Shown: positions 16,390 to 25,621 of the stretch, piece after piece | Position numbering within the stretch: position 1 is the first letter of the stretch | Layout of the letters: each line of letters starts with the position of its first letter | Assembly (NCBI GenBank): GCA_036844705.1 | Contig: DAIUFH010000002.1 | Coordinates: 11,106 to 75,105 of the forward strand | Reading direction: 5' to 3' | Length of the DNA stretch: 64,000 bases | From: DAIUFH01 sp036844705 | GTDB lineage: Bacteria > Bacillota > Clostridia > Tissierellales > Tissierellaceae | The notes under the pieces: model-generated | What the model was told of the DNA's origin: nothing | What the model saw: only the letters and a program-made list of their open reading frames with translations | Database searches by the model: none | Made by a program: the position numbers and the translations under genes

Positions 16390-18388
16390 CTATTTCCATA
16401 GCCTCTAATTTTTTCTTTTTTTTCTTTTTATATATAATTACACCAGCTACAATAGCTACTAAAGCAGCTATGCTACCCCAAAGTACCTTGCTTTTTAATA
16501 TGCCACCGCTGGACTCTTCTGGCATAGGAGGCATACCTTCCGGAAATTCTGGTTCCATTGGCATATCCATTACATTTAGGGTAAATTCTTTTTTTATTTC
16601 TTGTTCTTGACCTGTGGAGTCCTCATAGGAAAAAACTAACTCACCTTTTAATTCTCCTGGAGCATTTGGAATTACATAACCTTCGAAATATTCACTGCTT
16701 CCACTTTCAAAATTACCTACATAATATTGACCGTTTTCAGTTTGGAAATCTCCTTCGATTTTGACCATCATATTATATAAGGTTACCTTTCCTGTATTAT
16801 AGAATTCTAGAGATATAGGAGTAGACTGTCCTACATAAGCCTCTGGAGAAAATCCAATTTCTCCTGTATCAAGTTTTGATTGTTGTATGACAGGTACACC
16901 TATTAGTTCAGTGGCTGTATATGGATTTGCTTCACTATCCTCATATTCAAAATTAGCAGTTAAGGTATATGTCTTTGCTTGCGCATCCGGTACACTAAAC
17001 ATAGTTATCTTTTTTTCGACTCTACCCTTAGGAGAGATGCTGTCGATGTAGAATGTATTGGAGCTATCTACCGGAGAAAATACAGAGCCGCCAGCTGAAT
17101 TGCTATCTGAATCCGTTTTTTCATCAGAAGTTAGAAATATTTTTATATTTCTTACAGTTTTTGAACTGTTAGTATTGTAGAAGGACAAATTCAGAGTAAA
17201 ATTATCCCCTGCTCTAACAAGATCAGGCTCCAAACTATATTTATCTATAATTAACTTTGGAGTTGATTGATTTGCATCCTTGTCTGGATATTCTATAAAT
17301 ACGCCTACATGCTGGCTTAAATTGTACTTTTGTTCATCCGGTGACATTTCATCTTCGTACTCAATATTTATTTCTATTGGATAATTCTTAGTTTCTCCAT
17401 TTTTTGTGGTTAAAAATTTAAACTCAACATTTTCAAATTCATCAGGAGCAATCGAGTCTATTTTTAATTGACTTAGTGATTTTGGCACTAAACCAGTCAT
17501 ATCTAAACTTTCTGCCTTTATTACTATATCCTTTGCTTCTATTTTTCCGACGTTCTTTAGATCAAAACTTATTATTACTTCTTGACTTTCTCCAGCTGTG
17601 CCCGAAGGGAAAACCAGATTTTCAAAAACTAAATCAGATGCGTTTTCGTTATTTTTTTGTACTGTTATAGGAATATCTAATGTGTCTTCCATATCGTCAT
17701 TGAACACCAGCTTTAACTTAAGCTGATAATTTCCTGGCTGAAGACTCTTAGAAGCTTGTAATTGATAAGCTGCGTAGTTTTTTAACCCAGCAGGTATGGA
17801 TTGGATTCTTTGAGTGGATGAACCATTGGCAAGAGTTATACCGTTGTCAAGTCCTTCTAGGGTTACTTTTATATCGTGGGCTACTATATCACCTAAATTT
17901 TCTAATTCTATACCTATATTAAACTTTTGTCCTGGATTAATAGTTCTTTCAGGTAAAACATCAATCCTAGATACATTTAACTTAGGGGGATTGCTACTAA
18001 CACGTATATACATGGTCTCATTTTGAACAATTTCATCATATCGTATGGTCACATCAACCTTATAAGTACCCTTTGGAGTTAAATCGTCAATTTCTACTTT
18101 GAAATTAACTTTTTCATAATCTCCATCTTCTATGTATTCTATATATTCAGTTGAAGGACCAGTTAAGTAAACATAAGTTGGATCGGTAATTTCAGCCGAT
18201 ACATAAATATCTTGAATCTCATAATATCCAAGGTTTTCTATAGTTATAGGTAATTTAATTGATTCGCCTGATGAAGCATTAATTGTCTTTGCACTGGTAA
18301 TAGCCAATGTACCTTGGGCAACACCGAAATTTGGAACTAATGTAATGATCAATAAAAATACTAATAAGCTGCTAAGAATTCGTTTCAT
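16382..18388 (-). CDS. Membrane-anchored CARDB/NEW3-type extracellular protein
   Basis: A 668-residue protein with a signal peptide (1-24), several beta-sandwich repeats of about 110-120 residues, and a C-terminal membrane anchor (about 640-658) followed by a lysine-rich cytosolic tail. The repeats share the pattern PG-x5-I-x-[LI]-[ED]-N-x-G-x2-[EV]-A-x-[DN]-[IV], typical of NEW3/CARDB and COG1361 domains. No enzymatic residues are visible. Its position between an ABC ATPase and a MacB-type permease suggests an extracellular partner of the exporter. The start codon directly follows the ATPase stop (TAGATG), implying coupling. Confidence 0.75.
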   Translation of the reverse strand: MKRILSSLLVFLLIITLVPNFGVAQGTLAITSAKTINASSGESIKLPITIENLGYYEIQDIYVSAEITDPTYVYLTGPSTEYIEYIEDGDYEKVNFKVEIDDLTPKGTYKVDVTIRYDEIVQNETMYIRVSSNPPKLNVSRIDVLPERTINPGQKFNIGIELENLGDIVAHDIKVTLEGLDNGITLANGSSTQRIQSIPAGLKNYAAYQLQASKSLQPGNYQLKLKLVFNDDMEDTLDIPITVQKNNENASDLVFENLVFPSGTAGESQEVIISFDLKNVGKIEAKDIVIKAESLDMTGLVPKSLSQLKIDSIAPDEFENVEFKFLTTKNGETKNYPIEINIEYEDEMSPDEQKYNLSQHVGVFIEYPDKDANQSTPKLIIDKYSLEPDLVRAGDNFTLNLSFYNTNSSKTVRNIKIFLTSDEKTDSDSNSAGGSVFSPVDSSNTFYIDSISPKGRVEKKITMFSVPDAQAKTYTLTANFEYEDSEANPYTATELIGVPVIQQSKLDTGEIGFSPEAYVGQSTPISLEFYNTGKVTLYNMMVKIEGDFQTENGQYYVGNFESGSSEYFEGYVIPNAPGELKGELVFSYEDSTGQEQEIKKEFTLNVMDMPMEPEFPEGMPPMPEESSGGILKSKVLWGSIAALVAIVAGVIIYKKKKKKKLEAMEIDE

Positions 18389-19102
18389 CTAGTTTGCTTC
18401 CCCCTCTGCTTTATTTTGATTTACTTCGATTTTTTCGATATTTCCATCTCTTAAATAAAATATTCTATGTGCATAATCTGAAATCTCTACATCATGTGTT
18501 ACAATTATTAAGGTTTGATTATTTTCCTTAGCCATACCTGTTATCAGATCCATTACCTCAAGGGTAGTTTTAGTATCCAAATTTCCAGTAGGTTCATCAG
18601 CAAATACTATCTTCGGATTTCCAACAAATGCTCTTGCTATACTTACTCTTTGTTGCTGGCCACCACTCATTTCAGAAGGCTTATGATGTAATCTATTGCC
18701 TAAACCGACATTTTGGAGCATTTCTTTAGCCATCTTATCCCTTTTAGATTTTGGAACTCCTTTAAAGGTTAATCCTAAGCTTACATTTTCCATGGCTGAT
18801 AAGGTTGATATAAGGTTATAGGATTGAAAAACAAAGCCAACATTTAACTGCCTAAACTTTGTTACATCCTTTTCATTCATCTTCTCCAGGTGAAGATTGT
18901 TAATGATTATTTCCCCTTTAGTTGGCTTTTCTAAGCCGGCCATCATATTCAATAAGGTACTTTTTCCTGATCCGGATGTTCCCAATAAGCAAATACATTC
19001 TTTGCGTGCAATGGTTAGATTTATATTATTAAGAGCAACTATTTTTTCACCACCCATTTTATACACTTTTCTAAGGTTTTTCAAAACAATTAAATCATCC
19101 AA
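18389..19102 (-). CDS. ABC transporter ATP-binding protein (MacB/LolD type)
   Basis: A 237-residue ATPase with Walker A (GTSGSGKST, about residues 39-47), Q-loop VFQSYNLI, signature MSGGQQQRVSIARA, Walker B (IVFADEPTGNLD) and switch His (VTHD). The EPTGNLDT end is typical of the MacB/LolD subfamily, which pairs with the permease two genes downstream. The start is TTG 19102, 8 nt after AGGAGGTGG. It is the first gene of the operon; no convincing sigma-A promoter was found in the short region upstream. Confidence 0.92.
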   Translation of the reverse strand: MDDLIVLKNLRKVYKMGGEKIVALNNINLTIARKECICLLGTSGSGKSTLLNMMAGLEKPTKGEIIINNLHLEKMNEKDVTKFRQLNVGFVFQSYNLISTLSAMENVSLGLTFKGVPKSKRDKMAKEMLQNVGLGNRLHHKPSEMSGGQQQRVSIARAFVGNPKIVFADEPTGNLDTKTTLEVMDLITGMAKENNQTLIIVTHDVEISDYAHRIFYLRDGNIEKIEVNQNKAEGEAN

Positions 19103-19192
19103 AAACTAGCCCACCTCCTAGTCTCAATATTAATTGTATTCTATCATATTTTAGTACAGTAAAAAGTTACAAAATGTTTAAAGTTAGGTAAT

Positions 19193-19220
19193 TAAAAAGG
19201 TCAACCTTTGGCTGACCTTT
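19193..19220 (-). terminator. Terminator of pfp
   Basis: On the minus strand AAAGGTCA and TTGACCTTTTT form a stem around an 8-9 nt loop, followed by Ts. It lies between the pfp stop and the ABC operon. Confidence 0.75.
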
Positions 19221-19233
19221 ATTAGAAATATAG

Positions 19234-20448
19234 TTATTTATTAAGTACTTTTTCTACCATTGGAGCCCTTAATTTATATGCCTGTGGCATATTGGATCCT
19301 AGTAGAGGCATTAAATAATGTTTAAATGCATCCGTAACATTATTTCCTTCTTTATTGATGAATTCATCTGGCATTGATTTAGTGTATTTAGCAACATCTT
19401 CGAGCTTGGAAAGTCTATAGTCCACAGAATAAGAACCGGTTCTATGTATAGTAACTGAACCATCTACATTGTGCCATAAAGCAAATTGTGCTGCTTTTTC
19501 TCCTACTTCTCTTGCTTCCTGCTGGTCTAAATCTGATACACAACCCATAAATGATCTTTGTAAATAACCAAATGTATCGCTTCGTACTCTCTTGATTTTT
19601 AGATTGTCCTTTATTGTACTAGCAAGTAAGTCACCTAGTGCGCCTGTGCCTGAAAGTTGGATATTGCCATGACTATCCCTTTCTATATCCTTGGTCAATT
19701 TAGCGATGATAGGAGTACCATTTTCGTCGATAATACCTTCTGAAACAGCTATGACACACCTACCATATTTGTCATATACAGATTTTATATCCGATAAATA
19801 GTTTTCAACATTAAATGGTCTTTCAGGCAGGTATATTAAATGTGGTCCATCTTCCGGATACTTTTGGGCAATCGAAGCAGCGCCAGTTAAAAAACCTGCA
19901 TTTCTTCCCATTACAACTCCGATATATACACCTGAAAGTGCCTTGACATCTAAATTTACTCCCATAAAAGCTTGTGCTACAAATTTTGCAGCTGACCCAT
20001 ATCCTGGACAATGGTCATTTACCAATAAATCATTATCTATTGTCTTTGGTATATGTATTGCTCTAAGCTCATATTCAGCTTCAGTCGCTTTTTGATTTAC
20101 AATCCTTACTGTATCAGCTGAATCATTTCCTCCGATATAGAAGAAATATCTTATTCCATGAGCTTTTAAGACTTCGAACATTTCCATACAATATTTATCA
20201 TCTGGTTTATCTCTAGTAGATAATAGTGCAGATGATGGTGTAGATGCAACATGCTCTAGGTTTCTAGTGGTCTCTTGGGTTAAATCTACAAAGTTTTCAT
20301 TAATAATACCCGTAACCCCATGAAGAGCGCCATATATTTTTGTAACCTGTGGAAATTTTCTAGCCTCTAATACTACTCCAACCAACGATTGGTTTATAAC
20401 AGCTGTTGGTCCACCACCTTGGGCTACTAATACCTTACCTCCAAGCAT
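19234..20448 (-). CDS. pfp: Pyrophosphate-dependent phosphofructokinase
   Basis: Phosphorylates fructose 6-phosphate using pyrophosphate, allowing reversible glycolytic flux in anaerobes. The 404-residue protein has GGGPTAVINQSLVG at the N-terminus, GGNDSADT where ATP enzymes have GGDGS, and PKTIDNDLLVNDHCPGYGS, whose Lys marks the pyrophosphate type. MGRNAGFLTGAAS is the substrate loop. ATG 20448 follows AGGGGGG. It is transcribed alone, away from the decayed gene and rho. Phosphate-donor choice is inferred from motifs. Confidence 0.88.
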   Translation of the reverse strand: MLGGKVLVAQGGGPTAVINQSLVGVVLEARKFPQVTKIYGALHGVTGIINENFVDLTQETTRNLEHVASTPSSALLSTRDKPDDKYCMEMFEVLKAHGIRYFFYIGGNDSADTVRIVNQKATEAEYELRAIHIPKTIDNDLLVNDHCPGYGSAAKFVAQAFMGVNLDVKALSGVYIGVVMGRNAGFLTGAASIAQKYPEDGPHLIYLPERPFNVENYLSDIKSVYDKYGRCVIAVSEGIIDENGTPIIAKLTKDIERDSHGNIQLSGTGALGDLLASTIKDNLKIKRVRSDTFGYLQRSFMGCVSDLDQQEAREVGEKAAQFALWHNVDGSVTIHRTGSYSVDYRLSKLEDVAKYTKSMPDEFINKEGNNVTDAFKHYLMPLLGSNMPQAYKLRAPMVEKVLNK

Positions 20449-20634
20449 TATAAAAAACCCCCCTAAATTTTGAACTCATCTGGATATTTTACTAACAAAG
20501 CATTAATATATCTTCATAATAATATCAAATGTTAGATATAAATTCAATAAACTTATTGATATATATCATTAGAAATAAGTGCGATACTATTATATATGGT
20601 TTAGTTTAAATTACTATGTTATAATTAGCCTAAG

Positions 20635-20920
20635 GTGTTGCACTTAAATCAATTTAATTATCTAATAGAGAATAATTATGCCATATTGAATTTTGGTGTA
20701 GATGAAATTTTTGCAAATAATGAAAACACTGTTAAAATTTTTGGGAAAACTATGATAGAATATAATATGAAACCCAAAGTTGAGGTTTTTGACAAAGGTA
20801 TGGTGATGATATACCTAAACATTCTACAAGGACTTTAGCAGGAATTGGAAAAAATGAATTACAATGATAGTTTTGGGTATAATCATGGGAGGACATACCT
20901 TGACTTGCTTGGATGACATG
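20635..20920 (+). pseudogene. Decayed beta-keto acid cleavage enzyme (BKACE/kce family)
   Basis: Fragments of one family lie in three frames in order. First, residues ending in NMKPKVEVFDKGMVMIY (from 20635) match the family's GIKPELEVFD-type strand. Second, STRTLAGIGKNELQ (20823-20864) matches the SGIGR region; TGA and TAG follow. Third, IIMGGHTLTCLDDM (20879-20920) matches the LGGHVRVGLEDN region. The N-terminal two-thirds and the metal-binding motifs are missing. The family includes the 3-keto-5-aminohexanoate cleavage enzyme of lysine fermentation, so this may be the relic of a lost catabolic gene. It cannot be functional. Confidence 0.7.
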
Positions 20921-20974
20921 GCTTTGTCGGTTTTATTAGTTTTATTAATTTAAAAAATGAAGGAAGTGAAATTT

Positions 20975-22375
20975 ATGAGCCTGGAGCTATTAGAGGGAAA
21001 AACCCTTATGGAGCTTAGGGAAATTGCAAAAGCATACGGTATAAATGGTGCATATAAATATAAAAAGGATGAACTAGTAGATTTAATAATACGAACTCTT
21101 ACACCGCAGGATAGTGATGAAATTGTTTCTGAAATATATTTGGATTCTGATACAGATAATGAAAGTAATGATGCAGATGAAGAAACTAAAATTGGTATCA
21201 AGGACATAGATATGGAAGATTTGTCAGACAATGCAACAGAGGAGATAGAACATCTTGAGGATATCAATATTGCAGAAGGAATTTTGGAATTACATAGCGA
21301 TGGCTATGGGTTTTTAAGAAGAGAAAATTATCAATCAGGAGATGATGATATATATATATCGCCATCTCAAATCAGAAGGTTTAGACTTAAAACAGGTGAT
21401 AAGGTAACAGGTATTACAAGGCCTGCAAAAGTTGGAGAGAAATTCAAGGCACTTCTTTACGTTAAATACGTTAATGGTATGAATCCGGACACAGCAATAA
21501 AAAGGCCGGATTTCGATAGTCTCACCCCAATATATCCCAATAAAAGATTAGAGCTTGAAACCACTTCTAATGAATTTGCGACAAGAATGATTGACCTGAT
21601 TGCACCTATTGGCAAGGGTCAGAGAGGTATAATCGTTTCACCACCAAAGGCCGGTAAAACGACATTACTTAAAATGGTTGCAAATGCTATCGCACAAAAC
21701 CATCCCGAAGTAGAAATAATTATATTACTTATAGATGAAAGACCTGAAGAAGTTACAGATATGAAACGGTCTGTAAAAGGCGATGTTGTATATTCTACAT
21801 TTGACGAACTGCCTAGAAATCATTGCAAGGTAGCCGAAATAGTTTTGGAGAGAGCCAAGAGATTGGTTGAACATGGTAAGGATGTTGTAGTTCTATTGGA
21901 TAGTATAACAAGGCTGGCAAGAGCCTACAATTTAACTATTCCTCCTACAGGAAGAACTTTATCTGGAGGATTGGATCCGGGAGCATTGCATAGACCAAAG
22001 AGATTTTTTGGTGCTGCAAGAAATTTAGAAGAAGGAGGCAGTTTAACTATATTATCAACAGCCTTAGTAGAGACTGGAAGTAGAATGGATGATGTAATCT
22101 TCGAGGAGTTTAAGGGAACTGGTAATATGGAAATCCATCTGGATAGAAAGATGTCAGAAAAGAGAATTTTCCCTGCTATAGATATTTATAAATCTGGGAC
22201 AAGAAAAGAAGAATTGTTACTAAGTCAAAAAGAGCTTGAAGCAATCTGGGCACTTAGAAAGGCAATGGGAAATGCATCAGCTCAAGATGTTACTGAAATG
22301 CTTATAGAAAGATTGGTTCAGACCAAAAACAATGAAGAATTCATATACGATATTAGAAATAAAATTTTGATGTAG
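20975..22375 (+). CDS. rho: Transcription termination factor Rho
   Basis: A 466-residue hexameric RNA helicase that terminates transcription. Residues 1-45 are a Rho N-terminal helical domain, followed by an acidic linker (about 45-95) rich in Asp and Glu, the cold-shock-like RNA-binding domain (GYGFLRRENYQ), and the ATPase with Walker A (SPPKAGKTTLLK) and Walker B (VVVLLDSITRLARAY). ATG 20975 follows AAGGAAG; an in-frame ATG at 20957 has no ribosome site. It opens the conserved rho-rpmE-yqhQ-prmC block. Confidence 0.96.
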   Translation: MSLELLEGKTLMELREIAKAYGINGAYKYKKDELVDLIIRTLTPQDSDEIVSEIYLDSDTDNESNDADEETKIGIKDIDMEDLSDNATEEIEHLEDINIAEGILELHSDGYGFLRRENYQSGDDDIYISPSQIRRFRLKTGDKVTGITRPAKVGEKFKALLYVKYVNGMNPDTAIKRPDFDSLTPIYPNKRLELETTSNEFATRMIDLIAPIGKGQRGIIVSPPKAGKTTLLKMVANAIAQNHPEVEIIILLIDERPEEVTDMKRSVKGDVVYSTFDELPRNHCKVAEIVLERAKRLVEHGKDVVVLLDSITRLARAYNLTIPPTGRTLSGGLDPGALHRPKRFFGAARNLEEGGSLTILSTALVETGSRMDDVIFEEFKGTGNMEIHLDRKMSEKRIFPAIDIYKSGTRKEELLLSQKELEAIWALRKAMGNASAQDVTEMLIERLVQTKNNEEFIYDIRNKILM

Positions 22376-22464
22376 TTGAAATAAATTTTGCTTTATGCTA
22401 TAATTTAGTGGTTAATATTGTAGAAAATTGTTTTTTGCATAGGAATTGGAGAGAGGTGAAATAA

Positions 22465-22665
22465 ATGAAGAAGGGAATTCATCCAGAATATAAAGAAGCA
22501 ACAGTTATTTGTGCTTGTGGTAATACATTTAAAACAGGCTCAACTAAGGAAGAATTAAGGGTAGAAGTTTGTTCAGAATGTCACCCATTCTTTACAGGAC
22601 GTCAAAAATTTGCTGAACGTGGTGGACGTGTTGAGAAATTCAAGAAGAAATACCATATCGACTAG
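22465..22665 (+). CDS. rpmE: Ribosomal protein L31 (zinc type)
   Basis: A 66-residue large-subunit protein. Cysteines in CACGNTF and CSECHPF form the zinc site, so this is the zinc-containing (C+) form. ATG 22465 follows GGAGAGGTG. It lies 89 bp after rho and ends at a strong terminator, as in other Clostridia. Confidence 0.96.
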   Translation: MKKGIHPEYKEATVICACGNTFKTGSTKEELRVEVCSECHPFFTGRQKFAERGGRVEKFKKKYHID

Positions 22666-22679
22666 TATTCTTCACAACT

Positions 22680-22709
22680 AGGTTAGTTGCATGTGCACTA
22701 ACCTTTTTT
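22680..22709 (+). terminator. Terminator after rpmE
   Basis: AGGTTAGT and ACTAACCT form an 8-bp stem with a 9-nt loop, followed by six Ts. Confidence 0.9.
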
Positions 22710-22728
22710 ATTTACTGGGGGTGAAAAT

Positions 22729-23670
22729 ATGCAATCAAAGGATTCAGAAGATATTCATAAAACAACCATTGGCGGACAGGCACTCATTGAAGGTATAATG
22801 ATGCGAGGACCCAGTGATGTTGCCATTGCCGTTAGAAAACCAAATAAAGAGATAGAAGTAAAGGTAAATAAATTAAATACCTTAGGTATGAGATATAAAA
22901 TATTTAGTACTCCATTAATAAGAGGCATGATTAGCCTTGTTGAATCCCTAGCTATGGGTACAAATGCTTTGATGTATTCTGCAGAATTCTTCGAAGAAGA
23001 AGAGCAGACGTCTAAGAAAAGCTGGACACAAAAGATTTTTAAAGATAAGGCTGCAGATGTTGAGATGTTCTTTACACTCTTGGTATCAATAGTATTAGCA
23101 GTAGGGTTATTTATGGTCTTACCTAGTATTGCTACTAATTTTGTAAAAGGAAATGTTAAAAATACAATAGCCCTAAACCTTATTGAAGGTGCAATTCGTA
23201 TAACATTTTTTATAATATATGTAGTATGGGTATCAAAGCTTGAGGATGTAAGAAGAGTGTTTGAATATCACGGTGCTGAACATAAAACTATTCATTGCTA
23301 CGAGCATGGTGAAGAGTTAACTGTTGAAAATGTAAAGAAATATTCTATACTTCATCCCAGATGTGGAACTAGTTTTTTATTTATGGTAATGATCATAAGT
23401 ATAATAGTACTTTCATTCTTTGGATGGCCAAATCCATTGTTAAGAGTTGTAATCAGAATATTAATGTTTCCAGTCATAGCTGGAATTTCGTATGAGATTA
23501 ATAGATTTATAGGACGAAGTAATTCAAAGGCCTGCTATTATTTATCATATCCAGGACTTATGGTACAAAAATTTGCTACTGTAAAAGAACCGGATGCGGA
23601 GCAAATAGAAGTAGCAATTAAGGCTTTACAGGCTGTAATCCCCGAAAATAAGGAGGATGACAGGTGGTAA
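22729..23670 (+). CDS. yqhQ: DUF1385 membrane protein YqhQ
   Basis: A 313-residue inner-membrane protein of the YqhQ/DUF1385 family, function not established. The N-terminal signature TTIGGQALIEGIMMRGP is followed by about four to five membrane segments. The central EYHGAEHKTIHCYEHGEEL contains many His and Glu residues that suggest metal or substrate binding. ATG 22729 follows GGGGGTGA. Its stop overlaps the GTG start of prmC, so the two are translationally coupled, the usual clostridial arrangement. Confidence 0.9.
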   Translation: MQSKDSEDIHKTTIGGQALIEGIMMRGPSDVAIAVRKPNKEIEVKVNKLNTLGMRYKIFSTPLIRGMISLVESLAMGTNALMYSAEFFEEEEQTSKKSWTQKIFKDKAADVEMFFTLLVSIVLAVGLFMVLPSIATNFVKGNVKNTIALNLIEGAIRITFFIIYVVWVSKLEDVRRVFEYHGAEHKTIHCYEHGEELTVENVKKYSILHPRCGTSFLFMVMIISIIVLSFFGWPNPLLRVVIRILMFPVIAGISYEINRFIGRSNSKACYYLSYPGLMVQKFATVKEPDAEQIEVAIKALQAVIPENKEDDRW

Positions 23671-24524
23671 TAAATGAGTTAATGGAAATAGGTCTGGAAA
23701 AACTAAAAAGATTGGACTTTGCTAATCCTCAGTTGGAGCTAAGACTTATACTTTCAAAACTCTTAAACAAGGATAAATCGTATGTTTATGCTTTTGGGGA
23801 CAAAGAAGTATCGGAAGATATAAGGGAAAAATTCATGGAAATAGTTAAGCTAAGATCTCAGGGTTACCCTTTTCAATATATAATGAAGGAAAAAGAATTT
23901 ATGGGTCTTGATTTTTACATTGAAGATGGTGTACTAATTCCAAGACCTGACACTGAAATTCTTGTAGAGTATATTATAGAATATATACAAAAGAATTATA
24001 GGGATGTTGATATAAAAGTTTTAGATTTGGGAATTGGCAGTGGTGCTATATCACTATCTATTGCGAACTATTGTCCAAATGCATTTATATACGGAGTTGA
24101 TATTGAGGATACACCAATCAAGGTTTCAAATATAAATAAGGAAAGACTTAATATAGCCAATGCAAGATTTCTTAAAGGAAATATGTTCGATGCAATTAGT
24201 AAATTCAATTTAGAAAAATCTTTTCATATTATAGCATCTAATCCGCCATATATTCCTAGTGAAGAGATTGAGAAATTACAGATAGAGGTAAAGACATATG
24301 AGCCAAGAATAGCTCTTGATGGCGGCGATGATGGTCTAAGGTTTTATAGACTTATAAGCTCACAGGCTAAGGATTATATTGTAGATGGTGGGCTGTTAAT
24401 ATTTGAAATAGGCTTTAATCAAGGTGAATCAGTTAAAAAAATCCTTGAAAAGAATAATTATAATGATGTGATAGTCTTGAAGGACTTACAAGGACATGAC
24501 AGAGTTGTCTTAGGATACTACTAG
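23664..24524 (+). CDS. prmC: Release-factor glutamine methyltransferase
   Basis: Methylates the glutamine of the GGQ motif of release factors RF1 and RF2, raising termination efficiency. The 286-residue protein has the helical N-terminal substrate domain, the SAM loop VLDLGIGSGAISLS and the catalytic motif NPPYIPS. The start is GTG 23664, 7 nt after AGGAGG, overlapping yqhQ by 7 bp. Both of its targets, prfA and prfB, are encoded in this window. Confidence 0.95.
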   Translation: MVINELMEIGLEKLKRLDFANPQLELRLILSKLLNKDKSYVYAFGDKEVSEDIREKFMEIVKLRSQGYPFQYIMKEKEFMGLDFYIEDGVLIPRPDTEILVEYIIEYIQKNYRDVDIKVLDLGIGSGAISLSIANYCPNAFIYGVDIEDTPIKVSNINKERLNIANARFLKGNMFDAISKFNLEKSFHIIASNPPYIPSEEIEKLQIEVKTYEPRIALDGGDDGLRFYRLISSQAKDYIVDGGLLIFEIGFNQGESVKKILEKNNYNDVIVLKDLQGHDRVVLGYY

Positions 24525-24553
24525 ACATTGTCAAGATTAAGAGAGGTGTTAGG

Positions 24554-25075
24554 ATGGGTATTTTACTAGAATTATTTATTACCTTCTTTAAAATAGGAGC
24601 ATTTAGCTTTGGGGGAGGCTATGCAATGCTTCCTTTGATTGAAGAAGAGGTCATTCAGGTTCATAATTGGATAAGTTCAACTGAATTTATAGATATTTTG
24701 GCTATATCGGAAATGACTCCCGGACCTATTGCTATAAATTCAGCTACTTTTCTTGGATATAAGGTAGCAGGTGTCTTTGGGTCTGCAGTAGCTACACTCG
24801 GTGTTGTGATGCCTTCCTTTATTGTAATGAGTTTGATATTTCATTTTGTCTATAAATTCAAGGAATCACCTTATGTAGATTGGATATTCAAAGGCATAAG
24901 GCCAGTGGTTTTAGGGCTTATAGCATCCGCTGCAGTAACAGTAGCTAAAAGCACGTTTATAGACATTAAATCCGTCATAATCGCCATAGTGTTATTTTTC
25001 TTTGTGACATTTAAGAAACTAAATCCGATTTTAGCCATTGTTTTGGCTGGCGGATTAGGTGTTTTATTATACTAA
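24554..25075 (+). CDS. Chromate transporter, first half-size subunit
   Basis: A 173-residue membrane protein of the CHR family short form: FKIGAFSFGGGYAMLPLIEEE at the N-terminus and EMTPGPIAINSATFLG in the first loop, with about six hydrophobic segments. Half-size CHR proteins occur as adjacent pairs that work together. The pair sits between prmC and prfA. The physiological substrate may not be chromate. ATG 24554 follows GAGAGGTG. Confidence 0.9.
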   Translation: MGILLELFITFFKIGAFSFGGGYAMLPLIEEEVIQVHNWISSTEFIDILAISEMTPGPIAINSATFLGYKVAGVFGSAVATLGVVMPSFIVMSLIFHFVYKFKESPYVDWIFKGIRPVVLGLIASAAVTVAKSTFIDIKSVIIAIVLFFFVTFKKLNPILAIVLAGGLGVLLY

Positions 25076-25087
25076 GGGGGCGATACT

Positions 25088-25621
25088 ATGTTATGGAATA
25101 TGTTTTTAACATTCTTTAAAATAGGGGCTTTTACCTTTGGCGGTGGGTATGCAATGATTCCGATTATACAAGAAGAAATCGTAGAAAAGAAAAAATGGAT
25201 TGATGACAATGAATTTATGGATGCTATAGCCTTAGCTCAAGCGTCACCAGGTCCGGTAGCTGTCAATACCAGCGTATATTGTGGATATAAATTAAAAGGA
25301 TTTAAAGGCGCAATTGCATGTACTATGGGAACTGTTTTGCCATCATTTATAACTATATTAATTATTGCTATTTTCTTTTTCCAATTTAGAGCAAATGCTA
25401 TAATTGATCAGATATTTATGGGGATAAGACCTGCAGTAGTAGCACTGATAGCCTCTGCAGTATATAAGATGTGGAAAAAGGCACAATATGGATATGATAA
25501 ATTTGCCATAGCCCTAGGAACACTGCTTATAATAGTCTTTATGGATATAAGCCCAATATGGTTGGTCATAGCCGGTGGATTAGGCTCAGTGATTATAAAT
25601 AAGTTAAGAGTTAAGAAGTAA
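25088..25621 (+). CDS. Chromate transporter, second half-size subunit
   Basis: A 177-residue partner of the preceding gene, with FKIGAFTFGGGYAMIPIIQEE and AQASPGPVAVNTSVY in the same positions. It starts 12 bp downstream at ATG 25088 after AAGGGGG. The last residues (KLRVKK) and the stop codon are encoded by the first units of the tandem heptad array that follows, so the original C-terminus has been altered by the repeat. Confidence 0.9.
   Translation: MLWNMFLTFFKIGAFTFGGGYAMIPIIQEEIVEKKKWIDDNEFMDAIALAQASPGPVAVNTSVYCGYKLKGFKGAIACTMGTVLPSFITILIIAIFFFQFRANAIIDQIFMGIRPAVVALIASAVYKMWKKAQYGYDKFAIALGTLLIIVFMDISPIWLVIAGGLGSVIINKLRVKK

Noticed and set aside
19234..20448. Unusual GGNDS motif in phosphofructokinase as a possible inactivating change
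   Set aside because: I recall the same form from the clostridial pyrophosphate-type clade, so it is not evidence of decay.
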